Shown: positions 24,401 through 34,677, numbered from the stretch's first letter. The stretch is 64,000 nt of DNA from Bathymodiolus brooksi (GCA_963680875.1 OY804588.1:72750829-72814828); one strand, 5' to 3'. Translations and numbers: made by a program. Notes: generated by a model not told the origin, from the letters alone.

Positions 24401-27400
24401 AGCGAATTCTATGGATTCCGTAAAGACAATGCAACAATGTGCTGTACCAATCTAAATAAGTGAATCCTGTCTAAACCGAATCTCATTGGGGCCAAATTTT
24501 GTGTTCGAAATAAACAGGTGTTCTGTATAAATAGGTTAATATAACAATGATGTCATTTATTAGGGGGTCGTCGTGGCCGTGATCATATGGTAGTTGGATT
24601 TACAGCTACCTATGGAATCAGTGCAGATCACCACTGATGTTGTGAGGTGTACAACATTATATGATAAAGTTTGTCAGTGAATTGCGACAGGTCGGTGGTT
24701 TTCTCCAGGTACTCTCCTGGTTTCTTCCCCCAATAAAACTGACCGCCACGATATAACTGAAATATTATTGAAAGTGGCGTTAAACACCATCAAACAAACA
24801 ATCAAACGTTCGGTTTATACAGGATACTGGTATATTAAGGGATCTGTGTAGACATATTTCAGTGTACTTTATGCTTTATAGGTGAATCGAACGCGGCCCA
24901 TTCAGATGCATATAAATGTCAGTTTCCGGCAATGATTGACGATTGGCGTAGTAAATTCCATGCCAACTCTATGCAAACGACTGACAGTTCATTTCCTTTT
25001 GGATTTGTTCAAGTAAGTAGTTAATTAGCAGCATACAATTTTAACCTAGACATTTACACCAAAAATATCAAATTTCGCATTGAAAATTTGTTTTTACAAG
25101 CTTGACTTCAGTGAGAAAAAAAAATCTTTATTATATAATTATAAGATTTAAGTAAGCAAATAGTATTGTTCTTTATTCAACCACATCGGTGGTGTAATGG
25201 TTTGCGTGCTGGACGCGAGTGTGGTAGATCGTGGGTCAAACCAAAATACTATAGAATTGGTATTTGTTGCTTCTTCTCTAAGCACGCAGCATTCAGGAGA
25301 AAGAGCAAAGACTGGTTGGCTCGGAATCGGGATAATGTGTCCGAGTGGGACGATTAATAGAATTTAATACCGGTGTTTGATTATTTTTCTTACACTGACA
25401 GACATCCCCCTAATTTTTTTTCTTTTCTTTGCGATGAAAATCTGTTAGGATGTGTGTTATTCGGTCACATATCATGAAATGAATATATTTGGCAATGAAC
25501 AAGCACGTCACCTTTTTATAGAACAATTTGACTAGGTAAATCCATATAATTTTATTCTCACCAACATTTCCCTGACCTACATTTGACTTGTGTTTATTTA
25601 CATGTACTGTGTATATTCGAAGACGACCGCCTCACAGCTGTAGACAGTAAACTGATACTTTTTAGCAATATTTTTATTCCAAATTGTGTTCCCTTCTATC
25701 TTGAAACCAATCTAAGCAAAAGTATAAAAAGTAATGTAGTCTTGTGGTTTTTCCCCCGGTTTTTTATCGTTAAATAAATAAACAATTCTCAGGTTGTGGA
25801 TATTTTATTTGCGAGTCCAAATCATCAACAGTAATAATGAATATATACTATTACTTTTTATCTATATCATATCATTAGGGAGGTCAGACATTTTTCAATT
25901 TTATTTACACAATGGTAAATTCTGTAATTCTGTCTTACATTTGAAGACAGCTGCAGTGACAATGCACTAGAACACTATTCTTTAAAGTGAATTATTTAAA
26001 AGGTGACATGTTGAAATAAATAAATAATGCACATGTTTGGAGAAAATTCTTCATATGTCACAATTTTTTTTATATTTAAACTGGACAGAAGCGACCAAAA
26101 TTGAATGGAAACTTTGGAAATGGCACCGCTATTTTGAAACTATTTATTCCCTGAAACACATGTTGTTAACCAGTTAGACTGAAAGTAAAACTCTTCCGTA
26201 GTGGGTAGTAGACTAGGTTTTAATAATCTCATACAGTTTGATGAGAAAATTCAAAATATTCATTTATACACAATGTACGTTCAATTTTATGGGTAAAATT
26301 TATGCAATTTTGGTGCCGTTTTCAATTTTCCCATTGAAATGCATGATAAACAATAATTTTAAAAATGTGTTTGGAAACACATGTTGCTGATGAAGCAAAG
26401 ACTACAACTATGCAATTTCTTTTAGAACAATGTCTAAACTACATTTATCAAGTACAGTTTCATTAGATTTCGTTATTGTTTTCAAATAAGTAGTACGTAA
26501 ACACAAAATGGATTCCTACATTGTTGGATAAAAAATAAACCTGATTAGATACTGCAAAATACTGAATGTCAGCAGACACCTACATATTTTAGGATAATTT
26601 TAAGCCCATATTTGATGTCCTTGTGGTTTTAAATAAAAAAATGATTGCATTGGAAAGAAACCACCTGAATTTGTGTTAAATCGAAAGTGAAAGTAGGGTT
26701 TTTGACGGTAGACATCTTCGGACTGTCTGTTTTTTCTTATATGCCATTAAATGTATGTTGATTTTCGGAGTTAAGCTTCCAATTAGGTACCCCTTCCATG
26801 AGAAATGAGTGTCACTTAGATTAAACTTAAGGCCCAAAAAAAATATATGTGTGTTTACTGTCACATGGGTCGGTCGGTCGGGATTAATTAATTTTTTTTT
26901 TTTTTTTTATTATCGACAAAACCGGAAATAGTCGTTCCCGGTTCCGGAGTCCGATTCCGGTATTTAATTTTCGAAAATTCCGGTAAAATGACGAATTATG
27001 CAGTTTTTCTACCTTCTTTGCTCTCAATTTCGACAAAAAGCCAGCAGTTGAATAAATAAAACATTGCTGCTGGTTAAACAACAAAAATGGTTATCCGAAT
27101 TCTGTGTAAAAATGCATAGGGTCGCTAGCAAAAATTAGGGTAGGTCGGGTCACAGGGGCTAGGTGCGTCCGAAAAAAAAAAAAAAAAAAAATACTATATA
27201 ATACTACAAGGGGGCGAACTCACTTGCTTCCATTTTTTTTAAGTCGTCGTGATAAATTGATCGTAACTTCGGAACGCCTTAATATTTTAAAAAAATGTTT
27301 CCACCAGTCGAAAGTCAAGTAATTTTCCTTTCCAAAGAGACCCCAATTGTTAGTGTAGGCCTCCGAACTGCTGAGGTATCATACACGAACCAAAACAAAA

Positions 27401-30400
27401 CGGCGTGAAAATCCGAAGTCGTACAAACGTTGGGTTGACCACTTCCCATCTGTGTACAGACTTTCCCATGCGTAAACGGGTCATTTTGACTAGCTAAATA
27501 CTTTCATCCATTCAAATTATGATAAAATTTCTTACCTTACGCCAATTTATATGTCCTTTAAGTCTGTTTTTGAAATAAATCCCATTTGCATCCTTGACAA
27601 ACGCCATAGACGTGAAAATTGAGAGAGTTCTAACGGGCTTTTTGATTGGCTGAAACAGATTTTTTTTTTTTTTTTTTCGGACGCACCTAGCCCCTGTGGG
27701 TCGGGTGACCGTAAACACACATATTTTTTTTTTGGCCCAAGGCCAAGATGAATCCTGTATGAAAGCTCAATTTTTTTTTATTTAACATAGATGTCTATGG
27801 AGAATTCTTTAGTGGTATTACTCCTAAAATAACATAAGCAAACGGCACAAAGAAAGATAACTCTAATTTGAATATGTCAAAAGTGCTTGTGTAATAAAAA
27901 TATACCAATTTGAACCAAACGATATAATAGTCTTGTATTTCATTCAACAATGAAATACTTACGTTGCAAAATAATAAAATTTGTCAGTTACTGACTATAT
28001 ACATCTATATGTAAATCTTGACATTTACATGACATCTTCAAAATACTATTATATAAATAAGCAAAGCAAATAATAAAGTAAGCATAAGCATATTAAAAGT
28101 AATAAGCAAAAATACAATTAGTAAAATAATAAAAACAACACAATATCTTACCTCACATGAGGTGTAAAGGTCTTTGCAATAATGTGGCATATAATCATTT
28201 GACTCTGTTAAACTCATGAATAGTAGAAAACCTGTATAACAAAATTAATATTATAAGTCATGTGTTTCATGACAAGATAAAGGTTTTATATATTCAATAT
28301 AATACATCATTAAAAGTAACAGTTACTATTTTATTAAACTTACTTTAACATTGCAATAAGTTAAAAATAATACTTTTGCTTTAGTTATTTAATCAAACTG
28401 GTTTTACCTGTAAACTTTCCAATGACTAATTTATATGTATTTTATAACTTTCATTCAAAACTCTTGCATTCTATAGATATTAAATAAATCATGACTGTTA
28501 AAAATGGTTAATATAGAAATGTAAAGAAACTGACCTTCAGATTAGAATAATGACAATCCATATAATCCAGCCACTAAACCAGAAAAGAAATATAACAATA
28601 GAAATGAAAGAGAGTTTCCCGCCTAAAATTCATCTGACCAAACTGACCAATAAGAAATGAAAGGACAAAAATAGTATGGAGCATTCATTTAACATAAGTA
28701 TTAAATGAATAAATAACTATATAAAAATACTAATTAAAATATGTATATGTTCCTGAAACAGAAATAGAAATAAATTAAGGATTAAATACAAATGTATTAA
28801 TGTATTTAATCATGAACAGCTACAAGTAGAAATAAATTAATAATAAAAATAATCATTATACTAAAAAATAATTAATATGTACAACTTCACTCTACCACAG
28901 TAAAATTACACAACTACGCGTAGGTATCAGTGCTCATTGTTTAAATATAGAGCGGGGTAGATATGATAAACCTAAAATTCCAAGAGGAGAACGATTCTGT
29001 AAATTCTGTACTGAAGTAGAGACAGAAGAACATTTTTATAAGGAAAACTTTTTTCCAGTCTTATGGTTTAGATCTAAAAGATTCACATAGCATCGTGTTA
29101 TGGGTTTTCGTACTATTATCGATTTTCCGATATAGCGATTAACAGTGTTAACCCTTCATTCATATGACGACTGGAATTTTCAAAGAATGGCTAGTTAAAT
29201 ATTTCTTTGTACATAAGATTGTTTTAAAAGCCATTCTTGTATTTTAATATATTCTCGATTATCTGGCAACTTTTGCTGTCAGTAAAATCTGGTAAAATGG
29301 CGTCATATGTTTTCGTATGAAGTAAAACAGGGCCGATATACGGGATGAAAACGAATATAAAATCCGGAAATGGCTGGTTTTAAAATTTCATGGTTCTGGC
29401 CATCTACAAATCATACTACATCTAAATAAAATAACAGAATGTTTGAAAATGACCACTTTCAAAATTGTGTTTACTTTTGATGTTTTTTTTAGTGCTGAAA
29501 CCACATGCACTGCAAGATGACATGTATTTTATATAAGATTTCAGTCAGCTCTTTTGTTTACAAGTACGATCAGTGACCCTATGACAGTCACATGACAGGA
29601 AGAGCCTGTCTCTGAGAGGCAGACGACATAGTTCAATTTTATATAGCCCTTCTGGATTTGTTTCCAGCTACTCTGTAAATGAAGTAAATTTTTAGCATTA
29701 CAAAAAGTATGGTTCAGTAGGTAGGTTCACTATTTTTGGTACTTACGTCTTTAAATGCAACCTTGAACATTTTTGACAGATGTCACGTTGGAGTCCTGTT
29801 TACGTTCCAGAAATATTCTGATTCCCAATGTTGCTGAAAAAAATATTCTGATTTTGGTGGAGGAATAAGAAAATAATCTGATTCAGAGTTTTTGTCATAT
29901 AACCTAATGTTAACTTCTGGAAAAAAAATTCGCGCTTGGCGCGACAAAAAATAACAAATATTCTAACTCGTGTTGCCCGAAATTTTTTTTCTAAATGACA
30001 CACCATTTTTAAAAGATAGATTAGACTTTGGCTACCATTATATTTTGTAAAGCATATTTTATTTTAATCACATATACAAACAATATTAACAAAGGATCAC
30101 AAGCAGAGTTATAAATAACACTGAAAAATCTTGAAGCGATGAATACTTTTGGCGGGTAGCAGGGCGTGTAGCTTAAAATCTTTTCCCGTGAAAATTGAGA
30201 ACTACTTTATCCTTTATGTAAGAAATGTATATCCACGGACCGTTGTTTCAATGCGCTAGCACTATGCAAATCCCACTTAGAACAAAGCGGATCTCATCAT
30301 CCTTTCTTTGAAAATTAACTTCTTCCCGCCATGATATAGCTGACAAATTGCTGAGTTGGCGTTAAACAACAATCACTCACTTACTCACATGTAATAATTC

Positions 30401-33400
30401 TTGAATGGTTCCCAATCATAAAGACAGGTGTATGTGTATTATACATTTATTCTACAGTTGGCAGCATGGAGACAATCGGCTCCAAATTCTGGCTTTCCGG
30501 CACTTCGATGGGCACAAACGGCTAACAATGGTCAAGTTCCCAACGCAAGACAGCGAAATGTATTTATGGCTGTTACTATGGATTTACCAGACTTTACTTC
30601 TCCCTTCGGAAGGTTAGTTGATACTTCTTATGGCAGGTCAGTTCATACTTCTCCCTTCGGCAGGTTAGTTGATACTTCTTATGGCAGGTCAGTTCATACT
30701 TCTCCCTTCGGCAGGTTAGTTGATACTTCTTATGACAGGTCAGTTCAAACTTCTTATGGCAGGTCAGTTCATACTTCTCCCTTCGGCAGGTTAGTTGATG
30801 CTTCTTATGGCAGGTCAGTTCATACTTCTCCCTTCGGCAGGTTAGTTGATACTTCTTATGGCAGGTCAGTTCATACTTCTCCCTTCGGCAGGTTAGTTGA
30901 TACTTCTTATGGCAGGTCAGTTCATACTTCTCCCTTCGGCAGGTTAGTTGATACTTCTTATGGCAGGTCAGTTCATACTTCTCCTTATAGCAGATTTATT
31001 GACTATTTCAGTATATTATGCATGGCGGACAGTTTTATTGATGTTGAAAACCATAGTATCCGGATTAAAACTATATCCCTACCACCACTCACCGACAAAG
31101 TTTATCACAAAATGTTAAACTGCAGTAATGCTATTGCCATTCTGAATGATTTAGAAATTTTATTATATCCTATGGTTACAATTTTACATAAAGCTATGCA
31201 AAAACGTTTGGCGATACCAAAGATGTATCCATGGTGTGTGTATGTGGAGGAATTAGGGTATTTAACGCCACTTTCAACAATATTTCAGTTATATCATGGC
31301 GGTCAGTTTTATTGGTGGAGGATACCGGAGTACCCAAAGAAAACCACCGACCTGCCTCAAGTCACTGATAAACTTAATCACATTATGTTGTATCGAGTAC
31401 ACCTCGCCCTGATCGAGATTCGAACTCACAACGTTAATGGTGATAGGCACTGATTACATAGGTTGTTGTAATTCTAACTACCATACGATCACAACCAGAA
31501 GAGGTAAATCGAAAGTCAGACAATACAAAGGCCAACCGAAAAAGAACAAAAGAAGAAACATATTTTGTGTTACTCTAGTTACTATCAGATATTGTATTGT
31601 ATAGTATTCATCCTCGACTGAAGCATGATGTAGCAGCTCGGTTAGTTCTCTCAGCTCTAGCAGTAGCTTATAAACAGAACGGAATCAGTTACCAAGGACC
31701 CTATCCTACCAAGTTTACACCACACCACAGTACTCATACGTTAACAATAGAATTTGATCATGGAACATCACCGTTAGATATAAGAAGTAATGACGGTTTC
31801 GAGGTAAACAGATAATTTAGCTTTATTGTTGTTGGTTGATCTATTGTGTTTAACCACGCCACTTTTAACAATATTTCAGTGATATCGTGGCCGTCAGTTT
31901 TATTGGTGGAGGAAACTGGAGTACCCGGAGAAAACCACCGACCTGTTGCAAGTCACTGACAAACTTTATCACATAATGTTGCATCGAGTACACCTCGCCA
32001 TGAACGGGGTTCGAACTCACAACTTTAGTGGCACTGATTGCACAGGTAGTTGTAAATCTAAGTACCATACGGTCACGACCACGATGGCCCGCTTTGTTGT
32101 TGTACCTAATACTTATCCATAATTAATACAGTAATATTTAAATATGTCTGAATTACTTTTCTTGTTAAAGAGTGTGAGCTTAAACATTGTCGAAGTACGT
32201 CAGCACAATGCCAGATTTACTTTTGATGATGATTATGATGATGCATGTTTTGTTTTTAACAAGGGCACTGAGCTTTGATATATAGAGCTTTCGACTCAGC
32301 CGAAAGTGATAAAGTTTACCAGTTGATTGCCCATGGTCGGTGGTTCTCTCCGGGTACTCCGGTAGCCATGATATAGCTGAAATATTGCTGAAAGTGGCGT
32401 TAAGCACAATAGATCAAATCAATCATTGATATATAGATGTAAATATTCCCTTGTAATGTGTATATAATATATACCTTTGTAGTCAAACCTGTATTAAGAG
32501 GTCACCTTTGGAGCAAAGAAAAGTGGCCTTATAAGAAAGGTGATCTTTTAAAAGAGGTTCAATTCATATGAAATTTTCTCTGACATGACAAGAAAAATGT
32601 GACCTTTTAAGACAGATGACTGCTTAATAGAGGTGACTGAATGGGCAGGTGTGACTGTATTTGGTATTCATGATATCATTTAATTGTGTCAAGCTACTTC
32701 GCTGTTCAATAAAGACCAGGAACAGGGGCGGATCCAGGATTTCAAGTTAGGGGACGCAGTTAAAAAAATTGCGCCGAGCGGAGGGAGGCGCGAAAATATT
32801 TGGGTATTTCGTGTGAAAAATCATGATTTTACGCCAAAAAATCAGATGTTTTCCAATTTTAGGGGGGGGGGGCGCACGCCCCCCTGGATCCGCCCCTGAG
32901 GAATATGATTCAAGACATTACACAGGGCATAGTTTAAAGAGAGGAATCATTTTGATGAATATATAATATATGGGATTTATTAATTATAGTTTAACAAAGT
33001 TAAAGATGAAGATGTTGAAGAACAGTGATTTTCATTCCAATTAGAAGAGTTTGATGAAACCAAACGGGTAATCAGAAATCGTAAATCGAAGAAGGACAGA
33101 CAACAAAGTGGCCGAAAGAAAAAGGACAAAAGGACAAACAACGATCTACAAAACATACACATTAAACATTGCTGAAGTACTTTTCTTGTTAAAGAATTTG
33201 AGCTTAAACATTGTCGAAGTACGTCAGCACAATGACAGATTTACTTTTGATGATGATTATGATGATGCATGCTTTGTTATTAACAAGGACACTGAGCTTT
33301 GATATATTGGTGGTGGAAACTTCGGAATCTAAGAAAAAGCACATATCTTTCGTATGTAGATTGTCAAATTTTATGAAATAAAGTTGCATAAAGCACACCT

Positions 33401-33979
33401 TACATTTCGCGGAACTTTAGCTTTAGGTTTAGGTGTGATAGACATTGATTGTATAGGTACATGTACAGGGGCGGATCCAGGGTGGGGCGCACCCGGCGCA
33501 CGCCCCCCCCCCCCCTAAAATTGGAAAAAAATATGATTTTTTGGCGTAAAATCGTGATTTTTTACACGAAATGCCCCAAAAAATTTCGCGCCTCGGCGCA
33601 ATTTTTTTAAGTGCACCCTCCCTAACTTGAAATCCTGGATCCGCCCTTGCATGTAGATGTAGATTAAACAGCCATGCGATCGCTGCCACGACAAGTTTCA
33701 GTCACTATTAATGTTTTTGGTATTTTGTTACAGATTTGCTGTACTACACATGATCATGTGTGTTCACGGACAGATCATGGTTGGACTGCTGCTCCAATTA
33801 AACGGCATGACATATCCACCGTAACACTTGATACTTCTCATTGTAACCTGGCACAGCATACGATTGGTGGTGTGAGGTACGCTTGGAAAGAAAGCCCCTG
33901 TATATTTAAAAAATGTGCAATTTATGGTGCCACAAATTACCTGCCTGGCCCACCATTCATACATTCAAGTGTTCTCTAA
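15414..33979 (+). CDS. SIAE: Sialate O-acetylesterase, complete nine-exon gene
   Basis: The enzyme removes O-acetyl groups (9-O, and 4-O after migration) from sialic acids in the secretory/lysosomal pathway. Exons: 15414-15489, 16824-17143, 19691-19829, 21237-21402, 23952-24049, 24882-25012, 30458-30612, 31605-31803 and 33734-33979 (TAA). They total 1530 nt, or 509 residues; every junction is GT/AG with matching phase. Human SIAE is 523 residues. Residues 1-23 form a signal peptide. The SASA-type hydrolase domain shows the nucleophile block [12 protein letters not shown] (Ser124), [14 protein letters not shown] (208-213), WYQGESN (267-270), RWAQTAN, and GSIHPR, whose His364 is the likely catalytic His. 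The C-terminal region keeps RYAWKESPC and PGPPF. No frameshift or stop was found. Introns 2, 3 and 7 contain arrays; those after exons 3 and 7 start on the exon end itself. Confidence in family is very high; exact 5' end is inferred. Confidence 0.97.
15540..15875 (+). mobile_element. SINE family B, in SIAE intron 1
   Basis: Head gtgtaatggttcgcgtgttc, diverged box B (gtacgttcgatcg), body caaaccaaagactgaaagct and tccaactcagcatgttggtc, and tail ...aataactctc. Moderately diverged. Confidence 0.87.
16015..16205 (+). repeat. Dispersed repeat 'X' (three copies in window)
   Basis: Shares gaagataccaaaggggtaat, aggacaaacaacgatctac, aaaacatacac and ctccactagtggcacccgtc-type words with segments at about 21430-21600 and 33035-33165. 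A shorter piece near 23640 also matches (ctccactagtggcacccgtt). Probably a fragment of an abundant retroelement; no coding sequence is recognisable. Confidence 0.65.
17208..17432 (-). mobile_element. SINE family A with 14-bp target duplication
   Basis: A reverse copy in SIAE intron 2. It is flanked by attataatttggag (17194-17207) and attatgatttggag (17434-17447), which match at 13 of 14 positions. The middle is shortened relative to full copies. Confidence 0.88.
17486..18087 (+). mobile_element. SINE family B with triplicated tRNA-like head
   Basis: The tRNA-like head (agcgtgctcgcctcgagtgc, box B ggttcgat-ccggtc) occurs three times, at 17501, 17630 and 17759, spaced exactly 129 bp. The first two are followed by catgttggccccatcaagta and a spacer (cctctctatattggcaatct); the third continues into a full SINE body and an aatcactcgctc tail. 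The head copies are nearly identical, so the tandem duplication is recent. Confidence 0.9.
18255..18712. repeat. 27-bp minisatellite in SIAE intron 2
   Basis: About 17 units of acaggtgatatacta plus atgttacatgag, with atg/ata/gtcac variants. The period of 27 (3x9) gives an open frame of repeated TGDILMLHE, which is not a gene. Confidence 0.95.
19087..19335 (+). mobile_element. SINE family A, in SIAE intron 2
   Basis: Full-length order from gccgtgatcgtatggtaggt to gttgaaaatggcgttaaaca, with a small deletion at the gacaggtcggtggttt region. Confidence 0.88.
19810..20800. repeat. 35-bp minisatellite seeded on SIAE exon 3 / splice donor
   Basis: About 28 units: cttgggcagtac, ataaaact, ggtaagt, agcgaagt. 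The last 20 nt of exon 3 plus the first 14 nt of its intron (cttgggcagtac, caagtagc, g/gtaggt, aacgaagt) line up over one whole unit, with 27 of 35 positions identical. Every unit therefore carries an exon-like end followed by ggtaagt, a near-consensus 5' splice site. The authentic donor (gcg/gtaggt) is the one that keeps the SIAE frame and phase; the in-frame codon over the donor is followed at once by TAA in the intron. Confidence 0.93.
21430..21600 (+). repeat. Dispersed repeat 'X', second copy
   Basis: Matches the 16015-16205 segment: gtttgaagatactaaaaggg, then gaactcaggtgctccgg and cagttcctg...cacccgtcgtg. The middle is diverged. Confidence 0.6.
22133..22225 (+). mobile_element. Single-unit dispersed element related to the 39-bp array
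   Basis: Contains caatctttcgattttgagtg, then tacctgatgaaggttattcc, agaaacacgttgtgcgtact and aaatctgatatctacgtttt. The same flanks border the 39-bp array at 7904-10357. The core ctgatga ... gaaac is the conserved part of type I hammerhead ribozymes, as found in Penelope-like elements and retrozymes; here gg/cc could close a short stem II. Activity is uncertain. Confidence 0.6.
22459..22785 (+). mobile_element. SINE family B with tail expanded into CTCA repeat
   Basis: Head gtgttatggttagcgtgctc, box B ggttcgagccccg, and a body with a small internal deletion. The end ...gagttggcgccaagtaac is followed by actcactcactcatgag, where the microsatellite begins. Confidence 0.9.
22786..23578. repeat. 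(CTCA)n microsatellite with imperfect borders
   Basis: Near-perfect ctca repeats from 22938 to about 23328 (close to 100 units). They are preceded by cactcatgagtgagtact-type blocks containing the palindrome actcatgagt and followed by degenerate ctcattca/ctcgctcg units. It grows from the 3' tail of the SINE before it. Confidence 0.95.
24561..24812 (+). mobile_element. SINE family A, in SIAE intron 5
   Basis: gtggccgtgatcatatggta to gttaaacaccatcaaacaaa. Box B is partly deleted (gatgttgtgaggtgtacaac). Confidence 0.88.
25179..25355 (+). mobile_element. SINE family B, 5' portion, in SIAE intron 6
   Basis: accacatcggtggtgtaatg to gataatgtgtccgagtggga. Box B is shortened to gatcgtgggtcaaacc, and the 3' half is absent. 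Confidence 0.88.
25360..26829. other. SIAE intron 6, first part, nothing recognised
   Basis: About 1.5 kb of AT-rich sequence. I found no exon, RNA gene or clear terminal repeats. Confidence 0.5.
26831..27740. mobile_element. Inverted-repeat element carrying a nested MITE
   Basis: The left end ggcccaaaaaaaatatatgt, followed by gtgtttactgtcac, is mirrored at the right by gtgaccgtaaacacacata, poly-T and ttggccc. The left interior (ccggttccggagtccgattc; aaccggaaatagtc) is related, in the opposite orientation, to 61195-61515. Between them lies a second inverted-repeat element, 27153-27696. Confidence 0.75.
27153..27696. mobile_element. Nested hAT-like MITE
   Basis: Perfect terminal inverted repeats of about 23 bp, CAGGGGCTAGGTGCGTCC then GAAAA, continue into an A-run on the left and a T-run on the right. 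No transposase frame. The flanks (gtcgggtca / tgggtcggg) suggest a short target duplication, but I could not fix it exactly. Confidence 0.78.
27780..28890. other. SIAE intron 6, AT-rich, nothing recognised
   Basis: Extremely AT-rich (long runs of aataa and ttaa), no open frame and no repeat boundary that I could support. Confidence 0.5.
28895..29047 (+). pseudogene. C-terminal remnant of a non-LTR reverse transcriptase
   Basis: One frame reads [20 protein letters not shown] followed by GERFCKFC and EEHFY. This is the terminal CxxC...H knuckle found after the RT domain in APE-type non-LTR elements. Upstream RT sequence is absent and the frame stops soon after. Confidence 0.65.
29050..30228. 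other. SIAE intron 6, nothing recognised
   Basis: AT-rich sequence without a supported feature. Confidence 0.45.
30229..30390 (+). mobile_element. SINE family B, 3' half only
   Basis: ccacggaccgttgtttcaat to gttaaacaacaatcactcac. The tRNA-like head is absent, consistent with 5' truncation on insertion. It ends about 65 bp before SIAE exon 7. Confidence 0.87.
30589..30990. repeat. 51-bp minisatellite seeded on SIAE exon 7 / splice donor
   Basis: About seven units of 51 bp, each made of two similar halves: ggttagttgatacttcttat + ggca, and ggtcagttcatacttctccc + ttcggca. The end of exon 7 and its donor (acttctcccttcgga, ag/gttagttg) are the first half-unit. Each unit holds two donor-like sites, cag/gttagt and cag/gtcagt. 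The array is open in the SIAE frame (17-residue repeat [17 protein letters not shown]). Use of a later cag/gttagt would add multiples of 17 residues just before the catalytic GSIHP block without shifting frame. Confidence 0.94.
31256..31497 (-). mobile_element. SINE family A, in SIAE intron 7
   Basis: Reverse copy running from the 3' end (gggtatttaacgccactttc) to the 5' head (taccatacgatcacaaccag). Confidence 0.9.
31840..32092 (-). mobile_element. SINE family A, in SIAE intron 8
   Basis: Full-length reverse copy. The flanks ctttattgttgttg and ctttgttgttg are a likely target duplication. Confidence 0.9.
32153..32281 (+). repeat. 129-bp direct duplicate, copy 1
   Basis: About 95% identical to 33175-33303. 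Both contain cttttcttgttaaag followed by an open frame that ends [18 protein letters not shown] and TGA. An acceptor-like ttttcttgttaaag precedes it. It lies in SIAE intron 8 but is not needed for a normal SIAE protein. Five of six codon differences change the residue, so there is no sign of protein constraint. Confidence 0.7.
32306..32412 (+). mobile_element. SINE family A, 3' fragment
   Basis: gtgataaagtttaccagttg to gctgaaagtggcgttaagca; 5' truncated. Confidence 0.82.
32440..32670 (+). repeat. Dispersed repeat related to the 23-bp array
   Basis: agaggtcacctttggagc, cttttaagacagatgactgc, ttaatagaggtgactgaatg and tgactgtatttggtattcat. The end matches the sequence at the right border of the 1-1330 array (gaggtgac...ttttactgta...attcatga), suggesting that both come from the same dispersed family. 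Confidence 0.55.
32723..32898 (+). mobile_element. hAT-like MITE CAGGGGCGGATCC, copy 1
   Basis: 176 bp with terminal inverted repeats CAGGGGCGGATCCAGG / CCTGGATCCGCCCCTG and 5-bp target duplication aggaa (32718-32722 and 32899-32903). The interior has ttaaaaaaattgcgccgag and a G-run. Copies 2 and 3 are at 33466-33649 (reverse) and 36923-37100. Confidence 0.92.
33035..33165 (+). repeat. Dispersed repeat 'X', third copy
   Basis: aaacgggtaatcagaaatcg, aggacaaacaacgatctac and aaaacatacac match 16040-16130. Confidence 0.65.
33175..33303 (+). repeat. 129-bp direct duplicate, copy 2
   Basis: Second copy of the 32153-32281 segment, 1.02 kb downstream. It starts just after dispersed repeat X and ends gagctttgatatattgg. 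Confidence 0.7.
33466..33649 (-). mobile_element. hAT-like MITE CAGGGGCGGATCC, copy 2
   Basis: 184 bp with inverted repeats CAGGGGCGGATCCAGG / CCTGGATCCGCCCTTG and 6-bp target duplication catgta (33460-33465 and 33650-33655). Opposite orientation to copies 1 and 3. It lies about 85 bp before the last SIAE exon. Confidence 0.92.
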
Positions 33980-33995
33980 TAAACGACGGAATAAA
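33978..33995 (+). terminator. Poly(A) signals of SIAE
   Basis: AATAAA at 33978-33983 overlaps the TAA stop codon, and a second AATAAA lies at 33990-33995. The 3' UTR would be only a few tens of bases. Confidence 0.6.
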
Positions 33996-33999
33996 ATGC

Positions 34000-34565
34000 A
34001 ATTTTTGAAAACATGAACTATTATTTATTTACAAACATAATGTATAGTCCTACCCTATGGAACCACATGTTTTATTATGCCGTGTATTCACGTGCTATTT
34101 CAACCAATTTTCGCCGAAATCTTTTTAATTGTACTACCACGGTACCATAGGACCCCGATATACTAATACAACATGTATAAGTTCAATTGTTCCACAAATC
34201 CCATTTTACATTTAATACACACCAAAACTAACAGAAAATTACAATAAACATGGCAACTACATGATATATAACCTGCTCAAAAATGTCAAATATTCCTTAT
34301 AATTTAATTTTTACAACAAAATGTAATGATTCCTAGATTTTAATTACGATTATTTCATGTGACTATTTGAATTTGTCTTTGGCAAATGAATATGTTGGTG
34401 ACATCACAACAGCAACGCAGGTTATCAAGTATAAGCAATTTTTCTCTAGGCGAGTCAGCCAATCAGATTGCCGTATTCACATCAAATTAAATTATATGTG
34501 ATTGATTTTCATTATTCCCTTCAGAATGTTGATTTCATACGCCAGATGTTGTGGTCTCTGTTACG
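34000..34565. other. Intergenic, nothing recognised
   Basis: AT-rich sequence after SIAE with no supported feature. Confidence 0.45.
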
Positions 34566-34569
34566 TATA

Positions 34570-34677
34570 GGAGAATGTCCAAGTAACTCTCCATTCCTTA
34601 AAAATAATGGAGCCGAGGCCCCGAAGGGACCGAGGCCCATTGTTTTTAAGGAATGGAGAGATACGAGGACATTCTCC
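34570..34677. repeat. 108-bp near-perfect palindrome
   Basis: The arms ggagaatgtcc, ctctccattccttaaaaa and aatgg, gcc, agg are mirrored with almost no spacer (centre near cccgaaggga). A second, shorter palindrome on the same words (ctctccattccttgaaaata / atggagag) follows at about 34806-34836. Inverted words taaaatccacc (34682) and ggtggatttta (34861) bracket the pair, so this may be one MITE-like unit of about 300 bp. Confidence 0.75.

Noticed and set aside
30428..31453. 341-codon frame as an independent gene
   Set aside because: Only 30458-30612 is coding (SIAE exon 7); the rest is read-through into the in-frame array, intron and a reverse SINE.
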